Below are positions 1 through 5,554 of a stretch of 13,941 nt of DNA, piece by piece. The stretch's first letter is position 1. Every line of letters begins with the position of its first letter. Source of the stretch: Actinomycetes bacterium. Its GTDB lineage: Bacteria > Actinomycetota > Thermoleophilia > Gaiellales > Gaiellaceae. The notes beneath the pieces were generated by a model. That model was not told the origin of the DNA. It ran no database searches and saw nothing but the letters and a program-made list of their open reading frames with translations. The DNA lies in NCBI GenBank assembly GCA_025350775.1, contig JANXXF010000255.1:1-13941 (forward strand), in the 5' to 3' direction. The position numbers and the translations under genes were made by a program.

Positions 1-213
1 CTCGGTGAAGGCGACCCACAGCTCGTCGTCGTGGTGTAGCTCGGGGTGGCGGCGGAACGCTGCCGTGGCGGCGGCGCGCGCCTCGGCGTGGCGCGCGCCA
101 GCGAGGGCGAGCCCGTGGCGGGCGCCCATGTGCACGAAGCCGTCGGCGCCGAGCTCGGGGCCGGGGCGCGAGATTGTGAAGTCGACGTCGAAGAGCACCG
201 CGCGGAGCGTCAA
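1..213 (-). CDS. HAD-superfamily hydrolase, N-terminal fragment (runs off the left edge)
   Basis: Reading the minus strand from a TTG at 213 gives 71 codons open to the window edge. The product starts MTLRAVLFDVDFT, which matches HAD motif I (DxDxT): the first Asp would be the nucleophile and the second the acid/base. Acidic and Ala/Arg-rich helices follow, as expected of the start of a cap domain. HAD motifs II-IV lie outside the window, so the substrate cannot be guessed. The TTG overlaps the TGA of the upstream nitrilase remnant (TTGA, stop at 210-212), which suggests the two genes were once translationally coupled. GTG six codons in is the other possible start, but it would cut into the beta strand before motif I. 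The family call rests on motif I and the hydrophobic strand before it. Confidence 0.72.
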   Translation of the reverse strand, partial: MTLRAVLFDVDFTISRPGPELGADGFVHMGARHGLALAGARHAEARAAATAAFRRHPELHHDDELWVAFTE

Positions 214-439
214 GGCGTGGCCCAGCGGTACGTCTCGGGCCGGCGGTGGCGCAGCGCCGGGAGCGCCGCGCGGATCGCGTCCAGCCGGGCGAGGTCGCTG
301 TCGGCCACGATCACCGTCTCCTCGTCCCCTGCCGTGGCCAGCACGGCACGACGCCCCCGGGATCGACGATCAGCGAGCGGCAGTACGCCGCCGGCCTGTC
401 GGGGAAGACTATGCCCACCTGTACGCACCCGACACGCAT
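210..439 (-). pseudogene. Decayed carbon-nitrogen hydrolase (nitrilase family): core missing, plus frameshift
   Basis: The minus strand from ATG at 439 reads MRVGCVQVG, a typical nitrilase-superfamily first strand. After about 10 residues it passes directly into AYCRSLIVDPGGVV, which resembles the family's late region (RSxIVDPxGxVL). The roughly 170 intervening residues that should carry the catalytic Glu, Lys and Cys are absent. The frame then breaks at a tandem GCACG duplication (341-350). Removing one copy joins VDPGGVV smoothly to LATAGDEETVIVADSDLAR and ends in ALRHRRPETYRWATP, a recognisable C-terminus (stop 210-212). Both an internal deletion and a 5-bp insertion are therefore needed to explain it. 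The family assignment is recalled from motif style. I see no sign that either half is a functional small gene. Confidence 0.6.
341..350. repeat. 5-bp tandem duplication that breaks the nitrilase frame
   Basis: Plus strand reads GCACG GCACG. With a single copy, the minus-strand reading frame continues through the conserved end of the nitrilase C-terminus. With two copies it shifts and terminates at about 311. Confidence 0.75.
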
Positions 440-463
440 TCGCTGGCTCACAGCCGGGAAGGA

Positions 464-469
464 TAGCCT
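464..469 (+). promoter_or_regulatory. Candidate -10 box for the MFS gene
   Basis: TAGCCT lies 8 nt before GTG 478 and 11 nt before ATG 481. No convincing Shine-Dalgarno sequence sits between it and the start, which is consistent with a leaderless transcript. No -35 is evident. Confidence 0.4.
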
Positions 470-480
470 CCGCGCTCGTG

Positions 481-1731
481 ATGTCCGGCACTCCCAGCGC
501 CGAGCCCGGCCACGCCCGCGCTGACCGCGGCCGGGCCCTGCACGCACTCCGCAGCCGCGACTTCCGGCTCTTCTTCACCGGGCAGGCCATCTCGCTGATC
601 GGCAGCGCGGCGTTCACCGTCGCGCTCGGCTGGCGCACGTACACGCTCACCGGCAAGGCGAGCTCGCTCGGCTTCGTGCTCGCCCTTCAGGCCGTCGCCA
701 CGGTGGCGACGCTGCTCGTCGGCGGCGTGCTCGCCGACCGCTACGACCGGCGCCGGCTGATGATCGCCTCGGACGTCGGGCGCTTCGTCGCCGTCGCCGC
801 CCTCGCCGCTCTCGACGCCGGCGGTCACCTGACCCTGGCCTGGCTGCTCGGCTTCGCCTTCGTGCTGGGGCTGGGCGAGGGCTTCTTCATTCCTGCGTTC
901 GGCGGCATGGTGCCGCTCGTCGTCGACTCGGCCGTGCTCGCCTCCGCCAACGCGCTCGTCGGCATCGCCCGGCAGGGCTCTGCGCTGCTCGGGCCAGCGC
1001 TGGCGGCGGCCGTCTACGCCCCGGCTGGCTCCGCCACCGTCTTCGCGATCGACGCGGCATCGTTCCTGGTTGCGGCCGCGTTCCTGCTGCGCGCACGCCC
1101 GCGGCGGCTTCCCGCCCAGCCTCCCGCCGGCGCCCGCCGGGAGGTGGCCGACGGCTTCCGCTACGTCGCCGGCGTCCCGTTCCTGTGGGTCACGATCGCG
1201 ATCTCGTCGCTGCTGTTGATGGTGCAGGTCGCGCCGTTCCAGGTGCTCCTGCCCGACCTCGTCAAGACGCAGTGGCACCAGGGGGTCGGCGGCTACGGCC
1301 TGCTGGCGAGCGTCATGGGGGCTGGGATGGTGCTCGGCGCGCTCGCCTTCGGCACGTTCGTGCCGCGCCGCCACCGGGCGGTGCTGAGCTTTGCGATCTT
1401 CGCCGTCAACAGCCTGATCGTCGTGGTGATCGGCCTGGCGCCCTGGTTCACCGCCGCCCTGGCGCTGCAGGGGGTACGCGGGCTCTTCGTCGGCTTCGGC
1501 ATCGCAGTGTGGGAGACGACTCTGATGGAGATCGTCCCCGAGCGCCTGCTCGCGCGCGTGATCAGCCTCGACTTCTTCGGCTCGATCGGGCTGATGCCGC
1601 TCGGCTACGTGCTCGCGGCGGGGATTGCGGGGCTGGCCTCGCCGGGCGTGATCGTGTCGGCCGGCGCCGGCGTCGGCACTGCGCTGTTCGTGGCGGCGCT
1701 GCTGTGGCCGCGCGCCCGTGAGATCGGCTGA
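481..1731 (+). CDS. MFS transporter, EntS/MFS_3-like exporter
   Basis: A 416-residue integral membrane protein of the major facilitator superfamily, likely a drug or metabolite exporter of the inner membrane driven by the proton gradient. The N-terminus (LRSRDFRLFFTGQAISLIG) is the usual opening of the MFS_3/EntS-like group. The cytoplasmic loop after TM2 carries motif A, GGVLADRYDRRRL (about residues 80-92). About 10-12 hydrophobic helices follow, with a charged central loop (ARPRRLPAQPPAGARREVADGF split around residue 210) between the two halves. Length is normal for the family. Start: ATG 481 or GTG 478 fits the compositional change from the GC-rich non-membrane stretch upstream. The frame is open back to 46, but that extension overlaps the antisense nitrilase remnant and has no family resemblance. 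Substrate cannot be told from sequence. It is monocistronic, with the nitrilase remnant divergent to it. Confidence 0.9.
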   Translation: MSGTPSAEPGHARADRGRALHALRSRDFRLFFTGQAISLIGSAAFTVALGWRTYTLTGKASSLGFVLALQAVATVATLLVGGVLADRYDRRRLMIASDVGRFVAVAALAALDAGGHLTLAWLLGFAFVLGLGEGFFIPAFGGMVPLVVDSAVLASANALVGIARQGSALLGPALAAAVYAPAGSATVFAIDAASFLVAAAFLLRARPRRLPAQPPAGARREVADGFRYVAGVPFLWVTIAISSLLLMVQVAPFQVLLPDLVKTQWHQGVGGYGLLASVMGAGMVLGALAFGTFVPRRHRAVLSFAIFAVNSLIVVVIGLAPWFTAALALQGVRGLFVGFGIAVWETTLMEIVPERLLARVISLDFFGSIGLMPLGYVLAAGIAGLASPGVIVSAGAGVGTALFVAALLWPRAREIG

Positions 1732-1751
1732 CAGACGCGGTCAGCGGGCCA

Positions 1752-1784
1752 GAAAACGCGGCGAGCGGCCGAAGCCGCCCGCCG
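1752..1784 (-). terminator. Intrinsic terminator of tRNA-Pro
   Basis: On the minus strand an 11-bp stem (1774-1784 with 1759-1769, including one G-U pair) closes a UUCG tetraloop and is followed by CGTTTTCTGG. On the plus strand the G-U pair becomes an A-C mismatch and there is no U tract, so it serves the tRNA rather than the MFS gene. Confidence 0.85.
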
Positions 1785-1792
1785 TCTACCCA

Positions 1793-1866
1793 TCGGGGTG
1801 CCCGGATTTGAACCGGGGACCTCTCCGACCCGAACGGAGCGCGCTACCAGGCTGCGCCACACCCCG
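1793..1866 (-). tRNA. tRNA-Pro (anticodon CGG)
   Basis: The minus strand folds into a perfect 74-nt cloverleaf. The acceptor stem is CGGGGTG/CACCCCG with discriminator A. The D stem is GCGC/GCGC around AGCCTGGTA. The anticodon stem is CTCCG/CGGAG with loop TTCGGGT, giving anticodon CGG (decodes CCG). The T arm is CCCGG/CCGGG with loop TTCAAAT. The 3' CCA is not encoded (TGG follows), so it must be added by the nucleotidyltransferase. CCG is a heavily used Pro codon in this GC-rich DNA. A terminator follows directly. Confidence 0.97.
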
Positions 1867-1877
1867 AGGCGAGGGCA

Positions 1878-1884
1878 TACGTTA
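1878..1884. promoter_or_regulatory. Possible bidirectional -10 element between tRNA-Pro and ssb
   Basis: TACGTTA reads TACGTT on plus and TAACGT on minus. On minus it ends 12 nt before the mature tRNA 5' end, right for a short tRNA leader. On plus it could start an ssb transcript, although another TACGTT at 1975-1980 is closer to ssb. No -35 box is recognisable for either direction. Confidence 0.35.
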
Positions 1885-1995
1885 GCGCGTCCGGGCCCGA
1901 CCCTGCGCCGATGGGCTGGCCGCACCGCGGGATTCCGACACAAATCGGGCTCGAAGTCTCCGCTCGCAGCGGAGTACGTTGCCTGCACAGGCGAC

Positions 1996-2002
1996 AAGGA
2001 GG
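1996..2002 (+). promoter_or_regulatory. Shine-Dalgarno site that decides the ssb start
   Basis: AAGGAGG ends 7 nt before GTG 2010 but only 1 nt before ATG 2004. The spacing favours the GTG as the start, giving MNVVTLIGNL. Confidence 0.7.
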
Positions 2003-2009
2003 TATGACA

Positions 2010-2375
2010 GTGAACGTTGTGACCCTGATCGGCAACCTCGCCAGCGACGTCGAGCTGAAGCCGATCGGAGAGGACAAGCAGGTGGCGACCTTCCTGCTCG
2101 CGGTCGACCGGCCGGGGCAGGAGGAGGCGGACTTCATCCGCATCGCGACGTGGAACAAGCAGGCCGAGGTCTGCGCCCGCTACCTCGCGAAGGGCCGCCG
2201 CGTCGCGGTCGACGGTCGAATCCGCACCCGCTCCTGGGAGGACGACGGCAAGCGCCGCTCAGCGGTCGAGATCGTCGCGAACCACGTCCAGTTCCTCTCG
2301 CCGCCCGTCGGCGACGAGCCTGGCGGGGCGGGACACCAGGAGGACGTGGCGTTCGAGACGGCGGTGCCCGCCTAG
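2010..2375 (+). CDS. ssb: Single-stranded DNA-binding protein (short SSB)
   Basis: A 121-residue OB-fold protein that binds single-stranded DNA in replication and repair. The product opens MNVVTLIGNLASDVELK, the classic SSB first strand. It continues with VATFLLAVDRP, ADFIRIATWNKQAEVCARYLAKG and RVAVDGRIRTRSW, all in family order. The OB domain occupies about residues 1-100. The C-terminal tail is very short, and its acidic stretch (EDVAF, then ETAVPA) is a weak version of the DDIPF-type tip that normally ends the protein. This may be a second SSB rather than the main replication one, since the usual housekeeping ssb lies between rpsF and rpsR. It stands alone here. ATG 2004, two codons upstream, is the other possible start. 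A long hairpin follows the stop. Confidence 0.93.
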   Translation: MNVVTLIGNLASDVELKPIGEDKQVATFLLAVDRPGQEEADFIRIATWNKQAEVCARYLAKGRRVAVDGRIRTRSWEDDGKRRSAVEIVANHVQFLSPPVGDEPGGAGHQEDVAFETAVPA

Positions 2376-2397
2376 AGGTCGAGACGACCCGGCAGAT

Positions 2398-2452
2398 GCC
2401 GGCGCCCTGGCCTGCCGCCCCTTCGCCGGGGTGCCACGGCCCGGGCGCCGGC
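2398..2452 (+). terminator. Long GC hairpin after ssb (terminator-like, no U tract)
   Basis: GCCGGCGCCC (2398-2407) and GGGCGCCGGC (2443-2452) are perfect inverted arms. GGCC/GGCC and CCCC/GGGG continue the pairing inward to a TTCGCC loop with a few mismatches. GC-rich sequence, not a U run, follows it, so this is a non-canonical terminator or transcript-end stabiliser at best. Confidence 0.45.
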
Positions 2453-2471
2453 CCGCGGCCCGCGGCCCACG

Positions 2472-2477
2472 TAGAAT
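2472..2477 (+). promoter_or_regulatory. Candidate -10 box for the Nif3-family gene
   Basis: TAGAAT ends 9 nt before ATG 2487, and no Shine-Dalgarno sequence lies between. Transcription would start at or near the A of the start codon, so a leaderless mRNA is likely. Confidence 0.5.
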
Positions 2478-2486
2478 CGGCCTCCG

Positions 2487-3230
2487 ATGGCCAGCCGCGA
2501 CGCGATTCTCGCCCACGCCCAGGAGTTGCTCGACCTCGCTGCCTACCCCGACTACGGGCCGATGGGCCTCCAGGTGGCCGGGGCTGCCGAGGTGACGAGG
2601 ATCGCCTGCGCGGTGTCGGCGTCGCTCGAGCTGTTCGAGCGCGCCGCAGGAATGGGCGCGCAGCTCGTGATCGTCCACCATGGCCTCTTCTGGAACAACG
2701 AGTCGCGCGTCATCGACGGCGTCCTCAAGGCCCGGCTCGCGGCCCTGTTCGCCGCCGACATCACGCTGGCCGCGTACCACCTGGCGCTGGACGCACACCC
2801 CGAGCTCGGCAACAACGCGCGGCTGGCGCAGGAGCTCGGTGTCGAGGTCGAGGGCAGCTTCGGCGACGTCGGCGTCGGCGGGCGCCTCCGCGTCCCCGAG
2901 AGCGGCGAGTCGTTCGCCCGCCGCGTTGCCGCACTGCTCCAGCGCGAGCCGACTGCCTTCACGTACGGGGCGGCCGTCGTCAGGCGTGTCGCGATCTGCA
3001 GCGGCAGTGCGGGACGCGACCTGTCGCGCGCCGCAGCCGAGGGCTACGACCTCTATCTCACCGGCGAGCCCGAGGAGCCGAGCCTGCACCAGGCAAAGGA
3101 GCTCGGCATCCACTTCGTCGCCGGCGGCCACTACGCCACCGAGCGGCTCGGAGTGCAGGCGCTGAGCGCCCGGCTCGCCGACCACTTCGCCGTGGACTGG
3201 GCGTTCATCGAGCTGCCCAACCCGGTCTGA
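2487..3230 (+). CDS. Nif3-family dinuclear metal-centre protein (YbgI/YqfO type)
   Basis: A 247-residue cytoplasmic protein of the Nif3/DUF34 family, labelled in databases as GTP cyclohydrolase I type 2 homolog; its true reaction is not settled. The metal-ligand motifs are all present: VIVHHGLFW (His64, His65), AYHLALDAHPELGNN (His98, Asp102) and, near the end, GGHYATERLG (His215, Glu219). The length matches the short YbgI-like form, without the inserted PII-like domain found in longer YqfO proteins. The start is ATG 2487: the N-terminal helix with PMGLQV follows in the usual place and a -10 box sits just upstream. No obvious operon partners are present. Confidence in family is high and in function low. 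Confidence 0.93.
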   Translation: MASRDAILAHAQELLDLAAYPDYGPMGLQVAGAAEVTRIACAVSASLELFERAAGMGAQLVIVHHGLFWNNESRVIDGVLKARLAALFAADITLAAYHLALDAHPELGNNARLAQELGVEVEGSFGDVGVGGRLRVPESGESFARRVAALLQREPTAFTYGAAVVRRVAICSGSAGRDLSRAAAEGYDLYLTGEPEEPSLHQAKELGIHFVAGGHYATERLGVQALSARLADHFAVDWAFIELPNPV

Positions 3231-3285
3231 CGCGATCTCCGGCCGGCTCTCCCGGCTCTCCGCTCCCTCCGTCCTCGTAGCGCAG

Positions 3286-3291
3286 TAAGAT
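3286..3291 (+). promoter_or_regulatory. Candidate -10 box upstream of the small-ORF leader
   Basis: TAAGAT ends 6 nt before ATG 3298 (start of an 8-codon ORF) and would place transcription at about 3298, giving a leader of about 128 nt before the 57-codon gene. Confidence 0.45.
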
Positions 3292-3297
3292 ACAGCC

Positions 3298-3413
3298 ATG
3301 TCACGTCATGGGGCACGGGAATGACCCGGATCCGCTGGACAGCAGAGGACTCTTCCGAGCCCGCCCGCGCACTGCGCCGGTGGGCTTTCTCATTCCTGGG
3401 GCTCCCAACGTAG
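3298..3413 (+). other. Possible leader with two overlapping upstream ORFs
   Basis: ATG 3298 opens an 8-codon ORF (MSRHGARE, stop 3322-3324). Its TGA overlaps the ATG (3321) of a 30-codon ORF (MTRIRWTAEDSSEPARALRR, then WAFSFLGLPT, stop 3411-3413). The second stop lies immediately before the strong Shine-Dalgarno sequence of the next gene. The ATGA overlap and the abutting RBS look like coupled translation or an attenuation leader, but short ORFs arise easily by chance. No family is recognised for either peptide. Confidence 0.3.
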
Positions 3414-3414
3414 C

Positions 3415-3423
3415 GAAGGAGGG
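3415..3423 (+). promoter_or_regulatory. Strong Shine-Dalgarno site for the 57-codon gene
   Basis: GAAGGAGGG ends two bases before ATG 3426, with the GGAGG core 3 nt from the start. The spacing is short but the complementarity is near maximal, which supports this short gene as real. Confidence 0.65.
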
Positions 3424-3425
3424 TC

Positions 3426-3599
3426 ATGGCAAACCATCTCACGCCCGAAGAGCTCTCGCATGAGCTCGGTATCGATCGCGAAGAAGTCATCAAGGTATGC
3501 GTGCAAGAAGGTGTGCCCATCTACCAGGGCAAGATCGACAAGACGCTGTTCCAGGCACAGCTCGAGGCCATCGGGGGAACGCCCCAGCGCGCCGCGTAG
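3426..3599 (+). CDS. Small conserved-looking protein, helix-turn-helix-like (57 aa)
   Basis: A 57-codon gene starting MANHLTPEELSHELGIDREE and ending TPQRAA. The segment LTPEELSHELGIDREEVIKV reads as two short helices around a tight turn (about residues 5-24). A conserved-looking VPIYQGKIDKTLFQ then resembles the wing or strand of MerR/excisionase-type small DNA-binding folds. It could equally be a small structural protein, so I assign no function. Evidence that it is real: a near-consensus ribosome-binding site, codon composition like its neighbours (GC at third positions), and a strong hairpin right after its stop. No similar-strand neighbour overlaps it. Its transcript appears to begin far upstream (about 3298), leaving room for leader control. 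Confidence 0.65.
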   Translation: MANHLTPEELSHELGIDREEVIKVCVQEGVPIYQGKIDKTLFQAQLEAIGGTPQRAA

Positions 3600-3621
3600 C
3601 GCGCAGGCATCGCGGATTCTT

Positions 3622-3661
3622 GCGCTGCGCGCGGCGGCCACAGGCTCGCCGCGCGCAGCGC
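3622..3661. terminator. 15-bp perfect inverted repeat after the small gene
   Basis: Arms 3622-3636 (GCGCTGCGCGCGGCG) and 3647-3661 are exact reverse complements. A further GCC/GGC pair inside leaves an ACA loop. Neither side has a U run. It lies between the 57-codon gene and the acyl-CoA synthetase, so termination or transcript-end protection is the likely role. Confidence 0.55.
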
Positions 3662-3696
3662 CACTCGTCGCACTCCCGATCGGCACACGGCAGGGG

Positions 3697-3702
3697 TAGT
3701 CT
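3697..3702 (+). promoter_or_regulatory. Candidate -10 box for the acyl-CoA synthetase gene
   Basis: TAGTCT ends 8 nt before ATG 3711 with no Shine-Dalgarno sequence between, consistent with leaderless initiation. Confidence 0.45.
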
Positions 3703-3710
3703 CTGCTGAG

Positions 3711-5489
3711 ATGACCGTCGATCCCGTACGGCCGCGGACGATCGGCCGCCTCTGGCAGGACGCGGTCGCCGCCGGCCATGCAGCGCCGCCGTATCGCGTC
3801 GAAGCCGCGGCGGGCTGGCAGCCGGTGAGCTGGACCGAGGCCGACACGGCCGTGCAGGAGCTGGCGCACGGCCTGCTTGCCGCGGGCATCGTGCCCGGCG
3901 ACCGATTCGCGATCCTCGCCGGGACGCGGCTCGAATGGGCGCTCTTCGATTTCGCGCTGGCCTCGATCGGCGCCGTCTCGATCCCGATCTACCCCAGCAG
4001 CTCGCCGCGCGACATCTCCTACATCCTCGGCCACGCGCGCGCTGCCGGCATCCTCGTCGAGACACCCGCACACCAGGAGGCGGTCGACGCGCTGCGCGCC
4101 GAGCTCGGAAACCTCCGGCACATGGTCTCTGTCGACGACCTCGCTGCCCTGCGCGCCCGCGGGCGCGAGCACGCCGCGAGCGACCCGGCCGCCGTCGAAC
4201 GCGCCGGCGCCGCCGTCGGCGAGGACGATCTCTTCACGGTCATCTACACCTCAGGCACGACCGGCTCGCCGAAGGGCTGCGTCATCACGCATCGGAATTA
4301 CTACGCGATGACCTCGATCATCGACGAGCTCGAGCAACTGCTCGTCGCCGGAGACGAGATCATGCTCTACCTGCCACTCGCGCATACGTTCGGGCGGCTG
4401 ATGCATCTCGCCGGGCCATACGTCGGCGCGACGGTCGCGTTCTGCCCGGATCCCGCGCGGCTGCTCGAAGCTCTCGGCGCAGTCCGGCCCACGGTGCTGC
4501 CCAGCGTGCCACGGGTGTACGAGAAGGTGCACGCGGCAGTCATGGAGAAGCTCGCGACGGCGACCGGCCTCGAGCGAGCCATCTCGAGCTGGGCGCTCCG
4601 CGTCGGTCTCCGCGCCGGCGAACTACGGATGGACAGCCGGCCGCTGCCGCTGCCGCTCGGCATCCAGCTCCGCCTCGCCGACCGCCTCGTGCTCGCCAAG
4701 GTGAGGGCGCGGCTGGGAGGCCGCCTGCGCATCTGCCTGTCGGGTGGTGCGCCGCTCTCGCGCGATGTCGCGACGACGCTGCACGCCTTCGGCGTGACGA
4801 TTCTCGAGGGGTACGGCCTCACCGAGGTGACCGCAGCCTGCTCCGTGAACCTGCCGAGCGCCTACCGTTTCGGGACAGTCGGCAAGACTCTCCCCTGCTT
4901 CGAGACCCGGCTCGCCGAGGACGGCGAGCTGCTCGTCCGCAGCGAGACCGTCTTCGCCGGGTACCTGGACGACGACGCGGCGACGGGCGACGCCCTCACC
5001 GCGGACGGCTGGCTGCGCACGGGCGACATCGCCACGATCGACCCCGACGGGTTCATCTCGATCACCGACCGCAAGAAGGACATCATCGTCACGGCCGGCG
5101 GCAAGAACGTTGCGCCGCAGAACCTCGAGAACGAGCTGAAGGCACAGGCGTTGCTTTCGCAGGCGCTCGTCGTCGGCGACCGGCGGCCGTACCTCGTCGC
5201 ACTCCTCACCCTCGATGAGGCGGCTGCGGCACGCATCGCTGCCGAGCAGGGCATCGCCGGGTCGCTCGCCGAGCTGGCGACGAGCGCCGGCATCCGTGCC
5301 GCCGCCGCCGCGGCGATCGCGAAAGTCAACGCCGAGCGCGCGCGTCACGAGCAGATCAAGCGCTTCGCGATCCTCCCGCACGACTTCACGCAGGACGCCG
5401 GCGAGCTCACGCCGACGCTCAAGCTACGCCGCCGCTACTGCGAGCAGCTCTACGCCGGCGAGATCGAGGCGCTCTACCGGGCCGACTGA
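3711..5489 (+). CDS. Long-chain fatty acid-CoA ligase (FadD15-like AMP-forming synthetase)
   Basis: A 592-residue adenylate-forming enzyme that activates a fatty acid with ATP and transfers it to CoA, feeding lipid synthesis or beta-oxidation. Motifs appear in order. The AMP-binding loop is YTSGTTGSPKG (about residues 178-188). A conserved LPLAHTFGR segment follows. GYGLTEVTAA (about 366) holds the Thr-Glu that contacts ATP. WLRTGD (about 433) carries the ribose-binding Asp. DRKKDIIVTAGGKNVAP (about 453) is the hinge into the C-terminal domain. LTPTLKLRRR (about 565) carries the catalytic Lys. The long middle insertion and the GGKNVAP hinge are typical of the bacterial long-chain ligases related to Mycobacterium FadD15. 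It is complete, soluble or peripheral to the membrane, and monocistronic. Chain length preference cannot be read from the sequence. Confidence 0.93.
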   Translation: MTVDPVRPRTIGRLWQDAVAAGHAAPPYRVEAAAGWQPVSWTEADTAVQELAHGLLAAGIVPGDRFAILAGTRLEWALFDFALASIGAVSIPIYPSSSPRDISYILGHARAAGILVETPAHQEAVDALRAELGNLRHMVSVDDLAALRARGREHAASDPAAVERAGAAVGEDDLFTVIYTSGTTGSPKGCVITHRNYYAMTSIIDELEQLLVAGDEIMLYLPLAHTFGRLMHLAGPYVGATVAFCPDPARLLEALGAVRPTVLPSVPRVYEKVHAAVMEKLATATGLERAISSWALRVGLRAGELRMDSRPLPLPLGIQLRLADRLVLAKVRARLGGRLRICLSGGAPLSRDVATTLHAFGVTILEGYGLTEVTAACSVNLPSAYRFGTVGKTLPCFETRLAEDGELLVRSETVFAGYLDDDAATGDALTADGWLRTGDIATIDPDGFISITDRKKDIIVTAGGKNVAPQNLENELKAQALLSQALVVGDRRPYLVALLTLDEAAAARIAAEQGIAGSLAELATSAGIRAAAAAAIAKVNAERARHEQIKRFAILPHDFTQDAGELTPTLKLRRRYCEQLYAGEIEALYRAD

Positions 5490-5516
5490 CCCCGCACAGG
5501 GGGACGGATGCACCAT

Positions 5517-5536
5517 GGCCCCCGAGCGACGGGGCC
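5517..5536. terminator. Small hairpin between convergent genes
   Basis: GGCCCC (5517-5522) and GGGGCC (5531-5536) can pair around an 8-nt loop in the 65-nt gap between the acyl-CoA synthetase (plus) and the NlpC/P60 gene (minus). No U tract on either strand; a weak bidirectional terminator candidate. Confidence 0.3.
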
Positions 5537-5554
5537 GCCGCCCAGCCCCGCACG

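Noticed and set aside
46..480. N-terminal extension of the MFS frame back to 46
   Set aside because: It covers the antisense HAD and nitrilase coding traces, is not membrane-like, and the MFS fold begins normally after 481.
448..1374. 308-codon minus-strand frame opposite the MFS gene
   Set aside because: The translation is a low-complexity charge-rich string. The plus strand has clear transmembrane helices and MFS motif A.
2004..2006. ATG 2004 as the ssb start
   Set aside because: Only one base separates it from the AAGGAGG site, too close for initiation. GTG 2010 has 7-nt spacing and gives the family-typical MNVVTLIGNL.
2259..3299. 346-codon open frame on minus, antisense to the Nif3-family gene
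   Set aside because: The plus-strand frame carries all Nif3 metal ligands, while the minus product is low-complexity and lacks recognisable domains.
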